Assembly: GCA_001910725.1 (NCBI GenBank)
Contig: MJGA01000024.1
Coordinates: 124,001 to 188,000, forward strand
DNA length: 64,000 bases
Direction of reading: 5' to 3'
Origin: Phanerodontia chrysosporium
Lineage: Eukaryota; Basidiomycota; Agaricomycetes; Polyporales; Phanerochaetaceae
Shown here: piece by piece, positions 12,684-23,573 of the stretch
Layout of the letters: each line of letters begins with the position of its first letter
Position numbering within the stretch: the stretch's first letter is position 1
Program-made: the position numbers and the translations under genes
The notes under the pieces: model-generated
Told to the model about the DNA's origin: nothing
Seen by the model: the letters and a program-made list of their open reading frames with translations, nothing else
The model's database searches: none

Positions 12684-13261
12684 TCACATCCGCGGCGAAC
12701 TCTGCGCACTCGTTCCTCCGCGAGACCGTAGACTTGAGAATGAGCCATGCCGGGACGAACGCTCCTCGGGCGCGCCCTCGTGCCCGACGGAAGCCTTGCT
12801 GAGGGCCTTCATGACGCCTCTGCGCACACGCCCATGAGCAATCCACCCATACAATATGCAGGGTACCACGTACCGCTGTGTCGCGTCAAAGTATTGCTCA
12901 CGGTCCGCGAGCTTCGAGCGCGTCTTGACGTGCGCGCCGCGCGCGGAGATGTCGATCCCGCGGTCGTGCAGCCTGTGCGCCGGATCAGCGGGGGTCTCGC
13001 ATGGGAAGGATGGGGAGGGGCACGTACTTGTCCTTCGAGGCGCGGATGCCCTTCTGGATCTGCTCGCGCAGGTACAGCACGCCGTACACTGCGGCGGCGA
13101 TCAGTGAGATGGTCTGCAAAGCGCGGTTAGCACAGGGCCGGCGCGGAGCGGCGCGGGCGGAGACGCACGAGGGTGAGAGAGAGGTAGTCGGTCCTGCGGC
13201 ATGGCAAAGCTTCAGCGGGGTGCACGGCGGGCCTCCGGGTGTACACTCACCAGCTAGGCAT
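12684..13261 (-). CDS. Small single-pass membrane protein, unknown function
   Basis: Five exons (13261-13251, 13193-13169, 13113-13028, 12972-12874, 12819-12684) encode 118 residues in one frame. The first two coding exons are only 11 and 25 bases long, so automatic annotation could easily miss the start. Residues about 9-28 (LTLTISLIAAAVYGVLYL) form one transmembrane helix close to the N-terminus. The rest is charged and probably soluble (LREQIQKGIRASKDK, ISARGAHVKTRSKLADREQYF, then a serine-rich tail). Intron 2 carries a good branch-site-like GCTAAC. I do not recognise a named family. The N-terminal anchor with a short basic tail would suit a tail- or signal-anchored organelle protein, which is inference. 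Confidence 0.66.
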
Positions 13262-14834
13262 CGCGTGCAGTTGCTCTAGGCGGCGGGTCGTCGATGTTCG
13301 AGTCTGGTGTGAGCGGAACGGGTCGCCTGGATGGCTTTATCCTGGACACTGCGAGCTCTGAGCTTAAATATCGAAATGAGAGAGACAGACGAGGATGCGG
13401 GGCGGTGTAGACTAGGGATAAGAGGGAACGGATAGGGGGCGGAAATAACTGGCTGAGAGAGGAGCAGATGAGGAGCACGGCATCTGAAATAGGCGCGCCG
13501 ACGCAGCAGAGCGCGTCGGCCATCATATCGCGGAATTGCCTTTCCTGGCCACGACCTTGTGTGCGGTGTATGCCGCATCGCTTTCGCGACATCGCACAAT
13601 ACACTCTGCCCCACACACCTGCCCGAATACGCGGGCACCTTGTCCGAGGCTTTTCGATGGTACCCAAGCCGCATTCGTTGCCTGACTGCGCGTCGCACAA
13701 CGGTCCCTAGCGACCGTCGACGCCTCACTGCCTTCTCTCGACGCATCAAGCCCGGTCTGCCTCAGAATCTGTTGCAGAATCGCCTGTCCAAGATGCGCCG
13801 CTCCTAGCGGCGCGCTGTAACCAAGACACGACGTTGTTTGAGCAGCGCAGACCAGGTGCAGTCGATACCGACGGATGGAGGAGGAATCTCCGGTTCATGG
13901 TGCGTCGCGACGATGTGAGGTTTCCGCGAGGTCGGCTGAGCTTATACTGCAGCGCCTCCGGAGGATTACTCGCCAGATGTCGGAGCGCGATGACCAGGCT
14001 GTGTCTGCATCGTTCTCAACCTCCGCTCTCTGGTTGTCTCGACGCGTCATCCTGGGTCTGGTTTCCAACTGGCGGGGCCCCAGCCTGGGCGAGCGCACAT
14101 ACAGATCAGACTCCTAGAAAATGGAGGATGATCCTGTGCAAGAGAAAGGCCTTTTCATCGAGCACAAGTAAAGTTCAGAATCTGAAGGTGCATATAAAGC
14201 CCCTTCGGCTGGTTTGTGGCACTAGCCTGAATGTTGTCATGCCAAATCCTCTACTTTAGCGTCGCGACCTTTGGCTTTCGCCACCTTCAGGAGGTAGAGC
14301 GCCTCACAAGATCTCTTGACTCTGGACGATTTACTCAGGAATTCTGCACGTCCAGCTGGCCACAATCACTGATGGTCACTCCAATCTGAAGTTAGTCAAT
14401 CTTTGGGGAGTTGTCGAGGTCGTCCTACATGTTCCTCTTTATCCCCCGTTCGTCGTCGCCACGTTCGAGGTCGCCGCCACATGGGGATGATCTCCACGTG
14501 AATATGTTTCAGAGGACACGCTGATTCCGGGGACGCTGGGCGCGGTGGAGCGAGCTGGCCCCCTTCGTGACGTCACTCTGCGTCCGGGACCGCGCTTCGC
14601 AGGGAGCTCCTTCCAGGAAAGGGCATGGCATCACCATTTGGGGCAGGCTAGCCGTGCGCAGTGGCGGGCCCACGACGTCAAACAAGCTTGGGCGTTCCTG
14701 TGAGGTCATGTCGCCCGCCCTCGACATATTTACCGCTCGCTCGCTCGCTCCTTGCCTTTCTCCTTCCACCACGACCTCGTCGCCGACCTCGACGACCCAC
14801 ACTTCACGACGACAGACACGACAATCCTGCAGCC
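13262..14834. other. Intergenic, divergent promoter region
   Basis: About 1.6 kb between two divergently transcribed genes. Open frames at 13254-13749 (minus) and 13834-14259 (plus) have arginine-rich, unstructured translations and no splice logic. A TCGC/CTCG repeat sits near 14738-14752, just upstream of the SMP/C2 gene. Confidence 0.5.
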
Positions 14835-17800
14835 ATGGCTGCCGTACGACCGAACGACCGCCTCATACCCACAGAAGAGAACCCAGGCCGTAAGCTCGCT
14901 TGCTTCCTGTATGCTGCTGTCGTCTGACTCCATCCAGCTCTGCAAGATGCCAACCCCTCGGTAGACAAATCACTGCCGCCCACGCCTGCGCCTGTCGCCG
15001 CAGCGAATGGAGCTACCCCTGCTGCTCCCGCCAATGGATCCGCAGCCCAACCTTCTACCTCCACAACACATCCAGAACCCCCGACCAACGGAAACGCGCC
15101 TCCCACTACAATGTCTGACACGACACAGCAGCCCGGGAAGGCCAAAAAGTCCGGAAAAGACGAGAAGAAGGAGCTCATGGATAAGATGCAGCCTCCCAAG
15201 GCGCAAAGCCCATCGATCTCGCGCAGCAAAAGGGCGACCGCTGGGCCAAGGACCCCGTCACAGGCGGCATGGTCCTCATTCGTGACCCCAATTTTGACGG
15301 TACGTTCTAGATCGGCCAAGCACACTTTTAATAAGCGTGATCTGACACGTCTTCCAAGACTTCCGCCAGCGGGGCCTCGACAACGAGGCATTGGACCCTG
15401 CCCACCCCAAGGCGGGCACAGCCGTGCGTCCTCCTCCGTCGCCCTCCGAGATGGACCCCAAACTGCCCGCGCCTGCTCCTGCGGAGCCCGGAAACATTTG
15501 CGTCCAGCCTTTCCCACCCGAGGTCGACGAGGCCGACTTGTCGAAGGTGCGCAGTATCCTGCGCACAGGCGCGCTCGTTGCGACTGTACTCTGCTTCGTC
15601 GCCTGGATTTTCACTGCGTGCGGAAAGCACATCAGCTGGTTTTCCTGGTTCTTCCGGAGCACGCTCATCTGGAGTATCGCTGCCGTCGTTTGGATTGGCG
15701 TCGAAAATGCCGTGCGCAAGATTGAGAAGGAGATTGAACGAGTCCGGTTCAACCTCTTGAATAAGAGAGCGGCGGTTCACAGCCCACCGACCCCCGAGTC
15801 TGTCGAGTGGTTGAATGCTATCATCAAACTCGTCTGGGGGCTTGTCAACCCAGACATGTTCGTTCCCATAGTTGACGTAAGTCCACGTTCCAGAAGGTTG
15901 CGTGCTACGCTAAACATTGCTCCCTAGATGGTTGAAGACGTCCTGCAAGCTTCACTTCCGTCTTTTATCGACGCAGTCCGGATTGCCGACATCGGCCAAG
16001 GCACGAACCCCGTGCGAATCGTGTCGATGCGCGCTTTGCCCGACCAGCCCGGACACCCGAACTACCCCCAGGAAGAGTGGGTCGGCCTCGACCAGGACGA
16101 AGGCAGCCGCAAACAGGCTGCGGAGGCCGAGTCTGGAGACTCTGACGACCCGGCCAAGCAGGTTGACACCGACCAGACCGGTGATTACTTGGTAAGGCTT
16201 TCCTAGTGAACTCTGATGTATTGGACTGAACCGCTTCCTTTAGAACTACGAAATTTCAATTTCATACCAGGCTCTGCCGGGCCAGCAGAAGAAGCTTAGG
16301 TTCCACAATATTCACCTTATGCTCGAGTTTTTCGTCGGCGCATGGGACTGGTTCAAGATCCCTATTCCCATCTATACCATCGTCGAGGGCTTCGTTGCTA
16401 CCGCTCGTTTCAGGGTGCAATTCGTGCAGAACCCGCCCTTTGTCAGGAACTTGACTGTTACACTGATGGGCGTACCCAAGGTCGGCTCTGCTGTTTCGAA
16501 GATCTTCATCGGAAACTCAATTACTATCTAGGTCGAGGTTAGCGTAGAGCCGTTTACGAAGAAGCTGCCCAACATTCTCGATCTGCCCATGATTAAAAAA
16601 TTCGTCGAGATGGGTATCGCTGCTGCTGTACGTGCTACTCAGGTTTTCTAGTTGTCGCTGCAACTAACATGCATTTTTAAGTGCGCCCAATTCATCGCGC
16701 CGAAGTCGCTCACCCTCAATCTCGCACAACTCCTCGCGGGAGATGGTGTCAAGAAAGACACCAAGGCGCTCGGCGTCTTCGTCGTCACGATCCATCATGC
16801 CGTCGACCTCAAGGCACAGGATTCGAATGGCAAAAGCGACCCATACATTGTGCTCGCGTACGCCAAGTTCGGCAAGCCGATGTACAGCACGCGTATCATC
16901 CAGGGCGACCTCAATCCTGTTTGGGAGGAGACGGCGGTGCTGCTCCTTACGGACGAGGAGGTCAAGGGCGAGGAGAACCTTAGCGTCATGCTCTGGGACT
17001 CGGACAAGCGCACTGCGGATGACCTCGTTGGGCGTGTGACGGTCCCCGTCGTGGACCTCATGAAAGACGTAAGCCCAATATTGTGGATATATGCTGTGGA
17101 GAACTAACGCACGGTTGTTACAGCCTGGCAAGATGCACGCCCGGACCGATCAGCTGCACGGGTTCGAGGATGCTAACGACATGCCTGGGACGCTGTACTG
17201 GGAGGTCGGATACTTGTAAGTGACACCTTCCTTGCAGTTGCATCAGTGTTTCTGACTCATACACCGCGCATATAGCGAGAAGGTTCCGCTTAACAAGGCG
17301 CTCAAGAAGGAAGAGAGTCCCAATGTGCCGGCTGTCGCGAAGGAGAAGCATGAGCAGATCCAGGAGAAACCTACCGTCGCCGACACGCAGGAGGAGGCCG
17401 ACGCCCTCAGGACGCCTCCGGACCCGAACGTCCCCAGTGGCATTCTCAGCGTTATTATCCACCAGATCAACAACCGTGAGCACACGTCTCATCGTCACTC
17501 TTCCTATATATGAGCTAATGTTTCAATGCAGTTGAACGTCAGGACATTAAGGGCACATCTGGGAATCGCGAAGGTCAGGCTGGGCAGGACACCGCTGAGC
17601 CGGAGCAGGAGGGCGAGAACCTGCCGTCGAGCTACTGCGAGATCATTATCAACGACGACATGATCTACAAGACGCGCGTGAAGCAGTACAGCAGCATGCC
17701 ATACTTCGAGGCGGGCACGGAGCGCTTCATCCGCGACTGGCGCGAGACGGTCGTACGCGTGCAAGTGCGTGACGCTCGCGTCCGCGAGAAGGATCCGGTT

Positions 17801-18958
17801 CTTGGTATCGTGACTGTCAAGCTTTCGGAGCTGTTCAAGAATGCTTCGGAGGTGACCAGGTTGTTCTCTCTGCAGGAGGGAGTCGGTGAGTGTTTTCTAC
17901 CTTTTGAGCAGGATCCACAGTTGATGAAGGGTCAGGTTACGGGCGCGCCAATCTCTCGTTCATGTTCCGCCAGGTCGATACGCCCCTCCCGCGGACCATG
18001 CTCGGTTGGGAGACGGCACGGTCGAGCTCCTGCGCGAGATACGGATTGAACCCGAGCCGAGTTTCACGGACGGCTTCGACACGAAGAAGCTCGAGATTTG
18101 CGTGACGGACGACTCGTACAAGGTGCCGTCGTCGTCGGCGCGCGTAGACAACGGCAGCGTCGTGTGGGACCCGCCTGTCGAGAAGGTGCGCCTGCCCGTG
18201 TACAACCGCTACTCGAGCGCGGTCATCTTTGAGATCGGTTCGGGCGGCATTGGCCCTCTCGGTCCCGACTGCGACTTCCTCGCGGCGTGCTGGCTCAAGG
18301 ACGTCCCTGATGACGAGGAGACGGAGATTCGTGTGCCGGTGATCAAGAGTCCGCATCTGAAGCAAATCAGGCAGAACTACAGTGAGTCCCGCAATGTAAC
18401 AATTGTGCAAAAGAGACGGGTTGTGCTAATAGCTTGCGCAGTCAATGAGCAGACGAAGCAGACGCACCAGTTTGAGATTGTTGGATGGCTTACCGCGACG
18501 ATTGTTCTCGACTCTGGCCTGGACCCGACCACGAGGAGTTGTAAGTCAGCCGTGGCATGAGGCTCTGCACTTGCTGATACGTTCTTACAGCCAAGCGACA
18601 CAGCCCGAGAAACAGTAAGTCTCCCATCTCGACCGCACGAGGCGTCCGATTGCTCACCCTCTCTTCCAGCCGCTACGAGGCGTACGATCGCGTCGAGGGC
18701 CAGGCACAAATCGCAGAACGCACAGCGCAGATCCAGAACAAGGATGACCTGAGCAAGAGCGACCGCAAGCAGCTCGACGCGGAGAAACAGCATCAGCTCG
18801 CGATGCGCCACCGCGGCGTGATGCAGTATCAGGCCGCGCGCACGGGCAAGTGGACCAAGGAGGGCCTCAAGAAGCGCGTCTCAAAGATAAAGGACAAGAT
18901 CACTGGCGGCAGCGACAATGAGAACCATCGCGGGAATACGGTGGAGACGGAAGCGTAG
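14835..18958 (+). CDS. SMP- and C2-domain membrane-contact-site protein (tricalbin / Mug190 type), two apparent frame breaks
   Basis: Tricalbin-like proteins tether the ER to the plasma membrane and move lipids through an SMP domain. In order: a disordered Ala/Pro-rich N-terminus; a hydrophobic hairpin (TGALVATVLCFVAWIF, FRSTLIWSIAAVVWIG); the SMP domain (about 15790-16740; LVWGLVNPDMF to ILDLPMIKKFVEMGIAAA); a first C2 domain (GVFVVTIHHAVDLKAQDSNG, SDPYIVLAYAKFGKP, LNPVWEE); a second C2 (GILSVIIHQINN); a possible third C2-like region; and a basic C-terminal tail. The intron at about 16478-16529 removes an in-frame TAG. The frame breaks twice without splice signals: near 15196-15212 (before KPIDLAQQKGDRW) and near 18011-18017 (LGWET to GTVELLREIRIEP). 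The two small exons near 18590-18660 also do not join cleanly. Confidence 0.8.
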
Positions 18959-19353
18959 GTTCGCGAGAATGGACTGTTTGTTCGCAACGGACTTGTAATT
19001 ATACACGAGTGTATTGTAGGATTTCGTATAACGGCGGATTGTTATTGTAGCTTAATTCTCTGTCTGTGAGCTCAGCAGATAAACATCATTTCGACAGCGA
19101 AGAGCTCTGTGCAGGTGCCGTCACACCGCTTCCTTCGGTCCTCTGCGTCTCAGAGGGTGACGGAGAGCAGCGTATGATCTCTAGATACTCGTCATTGCCC
19201 TGCGGTCCCGGCGGACAGTAGAAGACCATCTAGATGTGCAGCTCCCGCATATGGCTCACCAGAGAGTGCGAGCATAGTGTCCCCAGAATCCCCAGACCTT
19301 CATGTAGAAAGTCGGTTATTCAGTCTATCCAAGTAGAGAATTGCATCATCTCA
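18959..19353. other. Intergenic
   Basis: Convergent spacer between the SMP/C2 gene and F-box copy D. No gene seen. Confidence 0.5.
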
Positions 19354-20319
19354 TCAGGGAAAATAGACATCGACCTGGATCAATCGCTGCGCAGGATGAG
19401 CCCCCATTTTCCCCTTCACCACGCCTTCAATGGCATCATTGAGTATTGCGCGATTCCTCTGCTCGATAATGCCGCGATACACCTCCCGCGTAGCCTTACG
19501 GGCACGCTGTGCATTGCGCTTCAAGTTGAAGATGCTATCTGTCGTGAGAAACAGCTGAACGTTTAGTGTAAACGAGCGCAACCTCTCGGCTGCTACGGCA
19601 AGCGCAGACCAGTCGAGGGCTTCCAGGAGACCTTCCAGCTTGCGTGCAAGTGCGTCTCCGGCGGGGACGCCCTCGAAGATGCCCACTTGCCAAATGAATG
19701 TCAGGTTGCATGCAACGTCTTGTACCGCGGCGGTAAGCGGGCAGCGCAGTAGGTCCATGAAGGTGCCCCACACCGCAAACACCTTCTGCGACGGTGAAGA
19801 ACCCGACAAGACGTACTCTGTGTCGAACCTGAGCTCGCGCAGCGTAGGGCATGGCTCTGGGTACGTCAACAGCCCACAAAACACGTTGTCGATGCATGTG
19901 AGCGCACGAAGGCTTGTGCAGTCGCGGAGGAGGCGGTGCAACGCCGGCGACATTGGGTCCGTGGCCATAGGCCCGAAGGCGACGTCATGCACGGTCAGCG
20001 CAGTCAGAGCCGTTATGTCGAGCCATGCGCCCAGCGGCACCAGCCAACTGCCACCGGCGTGTGGTTCGAGGAAGAAGATACGCAGCGTCGAGACGGGGAC
20101 CCGCCGCGCTGGCTGCTCGAGCGCCGCCGGAACGTCCGTCGGCGGCTGGTAGACGGTCAACAGGTCGAACGTTGAGATCTCGCGGAAGTGCGAGAGAAAC
20201 GCGAGCAGCGCGGGGCACGTGATGCTCTGTGAGACCGGCATGGTGAGCTCGAGGTGGCGGAGACTGCGTGCGGATTCGGCGGGCGGCACTGCATCGGGCC
20301 TGAGCGCAAGGTGGGAGAG

Positions 20320-20329
20320 ACGCAGCACT

Positions 20330-20330
<1 letters not shown>
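20320..20330 (+). repeat. Target-site duplication, left copy
   Basis: ACGCAGCACTG directly abutting the T run; identical to 20396-20406. The match can be extended on the far side (GAG-ACGCAGCACTG versus GAGAACGCAGCACTG) if one A is allowed as an indel. Confidence 0.8.

Positions 20331-20391
<61 letters not shown>
20331..20391 (+). repeat. 61-base poly(T) run (poly(A) in the sense of the F-box gene)
   Basis: Uninterrupted T x 61 on the plus strand, inside F-box copy D. It is followed by GAGA and flanked by an 11-base direct repeat (20320-20330 and 20396-20406). Interpreted as a retroposed poly(A) tail; an assembly or slippage artefact in its length is possible. Confidence 0.85.
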
Positions 20392-20392
<1 letters not shown>

Positions 20393-20395
20393 AGA

Positions 20396-20406
20396 ACGCA
20401 GCACTG
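20396..20406 (+). repeat. Target-site duplication, right copy
   Basis: ACGCAGCACTG, identical to 20320-20330, separated from the T run by the four bases GAGA. Confidence 0.8.
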
Positions 20407-20875
20407 CTACGCGAGGCGCGAGCTGGAGGATGTGTGCAATCTCGGAGGGGGATGTGGTGCGCGGAAGGAGATCGAACGATCCGTCGCCGTCTAGCCTTTG
20501 ACTCCTGCCAACACGCAGTTCTCTCACATGGCTCGCTATGCGGGGCGAGCCGGAAAGAAGCGAGGTCAAATCTCCCAGCGTCTCGGAGTTGCCCACCAGG
20601 TGGCATTTGCATGGCGTGAATATCATGTCTGCGTCGCTCCACTGGTGCAACCCGCAAGGAGGCCAGCGCAAGCGGGAGAGGAGATGAAAGGAACTTGCTG
20701 GGAGCCAGACATGGCTCACCAGGGAGCAAGCGCGCAGTGTCTTTATGTCGTCGTGTAAAAAGTCGATTATCCAGTCCACTAGTTCGTGATGAACCGTGAT
20801 GGTTGGCGGGTTTGGGGTCGTGTTGGCTGTCATCGCGGCCTCAGAGGGAAAGGCTGTGGTTTGCCCCTGGAGCAT

Positions 20876-22213
20876 AGTGATTACTCTATCAATAATGCTT
20901 TCAAAATGTATACTCCAAATACGTGAGCCACTCGACCAGCGACCTACGTGATCTATTACTTGGGTGGAAGTAAAGGAAAAGCCTTGGTCAGGGCGCTGTA
21001 CGCAGTATCACAGCCTGATGGTCGCCACGTTAGGACCCCGGGCACTCTTTTGCGCATGAGCTCACCCACCAATTGCAATGCAGATAGACCTCCTCTATCT
21101 GGGCAATTATTCAGTCACAGAGCCAGTTTTTGCGAATTTCTCGGTGTGGAACCAATGTGCACATCTCAAAACCATCTGGACGGTGCATCTCGCTCAGGAT
21201 GCACGACAAACAGGGGTCCTAGTCCCAATGTATATCCGGGGTCCTACTCATGCTTTCCGAACCAAATCCTCGTCGAGACACGGCCTGATCGTCAACCTGC
21301 TCATTGTCACTTCTACCTGAGGCTGCATGTTAGTGTATCCTGCATGTCATCTTCCGACTCCTATGTTGCACAAGACGGTGAAATAGTTTTCGTACAGCAA
21401 GGGCAGTTGTATCGGCAGTGCGCATGCGGAGCCAGGCTCACTATGCCCTCACCATGCCCCAGGCACATATCCTTGCCCTAACCATGGTCAGTCAGTCATA
21501 CAACGCACATGCCTTACAGTTCTGACGTGCCATGTATTATCAGCTACCGAGGCGCCAAGTGAATGCTATTGCTCAGTTCAAGAACCTCGTTCCCGCAGAT
21601 CTCGACGGTTCGATGTCTCTTTAGCTCCACGTAGTAGCATGGGTAGTCCGGTTGATTTTAGGTGTTGAGCGATAGGTGTGCGTCTGTGTACGAGGAAATG
21701 CCGCTGCATGTACAGTAGGGTGCTGCGAAGGTCGAGAGCGATAGCTGAATCCCCCTTTGATGTAGGCGAAAGAAAGTACGAATGCGTGTACAGAGACCTA
21801 GCTACTATGGAGGCAGAGAGCAATATTCTATGGCTCTGTACGTCTGCACGATATATCGTCGCAGGATCCTCTCAACTGACTTATCTCAGACAGTATGAGG
21901 GCTTTATGGTCATTTAAAACAGCAATCCTGGTATTTCTACCCAGTGCGGTGTGGCGCGGCAGAATAGATCAACTGCACGCCATGCAAAGGTATATACAGT
22001 AGTTCCGCTCATGGGGCATTGACAGAACCTACACATTACGCCCGGAGTTTTCGCGACTCGCAAGTCAATACTTCCTTGTAGTCGCCATGCTCCACCGGTC
22101 TTGAGTGCAAACTGTGATCGATCAAAGTTGGGTAGGTGCTGAAGTACCATCCCTCGTGATATAAATACCAACTCACACCCCCTGCACTTCGCACCTTACA
22201 AACAGCCTGCACC
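20876..22213. other. Intergenic, divergent promoter region
   Basis: About 1.3 kb between F-box copy D and the G1 peptidase gene. A 177-codon open frame at 20948-21481 has no recognisable domain and biased composition, and I do not support it as a gene. The right end carries a TATA box. Confidence 0.5.
22159..22167 (+). promoter_or_regulatory. TATA box of the G1 peptidase gene
   Basis: ATATAAATA, 47-55 bases before the start codon at 22214. Position and sequence suit a highly regulated secreted-enzyme gene. Confidence 0.55.
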
Positions 22214-23106
22214 ATGTTTTTCCCAGCTATATTCGTCACCCTCCTTCTCACCGCGACTTCGTTCGCGATTCCCTCCGCCAAGGAACGCTTCAACGAGCGC
22301 GGCGCACGCCGTGGCGCAATGCGTTCATCGCGCCCCAAGGTCACCAATGCAACCCATACAGATTACAGCTACAATTGGGCCGGTGCTGTGCAAAACAACC
22401 CTCCCGTGAGCCAAGCTGTCGTAATTGTCGGTCTCTGAGTCCGCCATGCTGACGCACTTCTGTCGAAGAATACTTGGAGGGAGGTCACAGGGACCTTCAT
22501 CGTGCCTAGTGTCAGTGCGCCTGCCAGCGAGTCCTTTGCAGCGGCGTCGGCCTGGGTGGGTATCGACGGCGATACCTGCGTCAATGCGATCTTGCAGACC
22601 GGCCTCGACTTCATCGTTGAAGACGGTTATGTATACTACGATGGTGCGTTCGCCACCTTTGTTAAGCATCTGCCGGTGACACTGACGTGCCGCGGCCTGC
22701 AACAGCGTGGTTCGAGTGGTACCCTGACTACGCGTACGACTTCAGCGGGATCTCCTTCGCCGCAGGCGACAGCGTCACGGTGACAGTGACCGCGACGAGC
22801 ACGACCACGGGCATCGCACAGATCACGAACAACAGCAACGGCCAAAGCGTTTCCGCAGAAATATCGAGCCCGTACGCGCTTTGCCAGCAAGACGCGGAGT
22901 GGATTGTCGAAGACTTCGTCGAGGGCGGCGAGTATGTGCCGCTTGCGAACTTCGGTGCAGTCACGTTTACGAACGCAGTCGCAACGTCGACTGCGTACGG
23001 CCTTGCCGGGCCCGGTGGCTCGACTGCCTTCGACATTGAGCAGAACGGAGTGGTGTTCACGGCTGTGACGATCGCCTACGGAGATGTCTTCATTACGTAT
23101 CAGTAG
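22214..23106 (+). CDS. Secreted glutamic peptidase, family G1 (eqolisin / aspergilloglutamic peptidase type)
   Basis: Acid endopeptidase with a catalytic Gln/Glu dyad. Three exons (22214-22405, 22469-22643, 22706-23106) give 255 residues. Signal peptide MFFPAIFVTLLLTATSFA, then a basic stretch that looks like a propeptide, then the mature beta-sandwich: YNWAGAV, TWREVTGTFIVPS, WVGIDGD, ILQTGLDF (expected glutamine site), AWFEWYPDYAYDFSGI, and SSPYALCQQDAEWIVEDF (expected glutamate in AEWIVE). Length and motif order match the family. A TATA box lies about 50 bases upstream. Likely released into an acidic medium to digest proteins during wood decay, which is inference from family and context. 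Confidence 0.88.
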
Positions 23107-23573
23107 GCCTCAGGCTAGCTTACCACCAGAATGCATGGCTCTCAATGAGTATCTGGGATGAAACTACAGTGCCAGCTATTCCTCAGATCTCGTTGGGGCG
23201 GCGCTATGTCACATAGTGTTATCGATACAGTGAGGGACATAGTATCGATCAATATATAAACTATAGAATCGGCATATTTGTGTATAGACTCTGAGTCGGA
23301 GAAACGCCTTCGTAGACTGCCTAATACGGATAGAAAAGGCGGCAGACCTTTGCTACTAGGCATTGTCGGGGAGTCGGCTGGACAGTGCTACCGGAGAGAA
23401 GGTGCGACAAAGGCTGGTATGAGCACGAGTCGAGTGCGATGACAGCGAAGAACACCGATCAATGATTATTATCTATAGAAATTGTGTCATTCCAAGGGCA
23501 TGCTCGAGTACATGATGCTTACTTTTTTGATGGGCGTATCATGGCCTAATTTCGATTCAACGAGATTGGCTAT
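23107..23573. other. Intergenic
   Basis: Convergent spacer between the G1 peptidase and a DUF6533 gene. No gene seen. Confidence 0.5.

Larger units (their letters stand above)
19354..20875 (-). pseudogene. F-box/LRR-like gene, copy D, interrupted by a 61-base A/T run
   Basis: Best-preserved family member, a single exon. The frame from 20875 gives the F-box (HHELVDWIIDFLHDD, ACSLVSHVWLPASSFHLL, LRWPPC) and continues to ILQLAPRVAVLR. There a run of 61 A residues in the coding sense, with a direct repeat of the target, shifts the frame. On the far side the family pattern continues unbroken (LRLSHLALRPDA, SARSLRHLEL, STLRIFFLEPHAGGSW, PALHRLLRDCTSLRALTCID, PEPCPTLRELRF) to a stop at 19354. Removing the run and one repeat copy restores ...RVAVLRLSHLA... 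with no other break, so the target gene was intact before the insertion. A tandem run of lysine codons ending in an early stop is the present outcome. Confidence 0.75.

Noticed and set aside
13254..13749. Overlapping arginine-rich minus-strand frames
   Set aside because: No splice logic, domain or conservation; they lie in a divergent promoter region.
20219..20619. Open frames with a run of phenylalanine or lysine codons
   Set aside because: Produced only by the T61/A61 homopolymer; not real proteins.
20948..21481. 177-codon plus-strand frame
   Set aside because: Composition is not protein-like and no motif is recognised.
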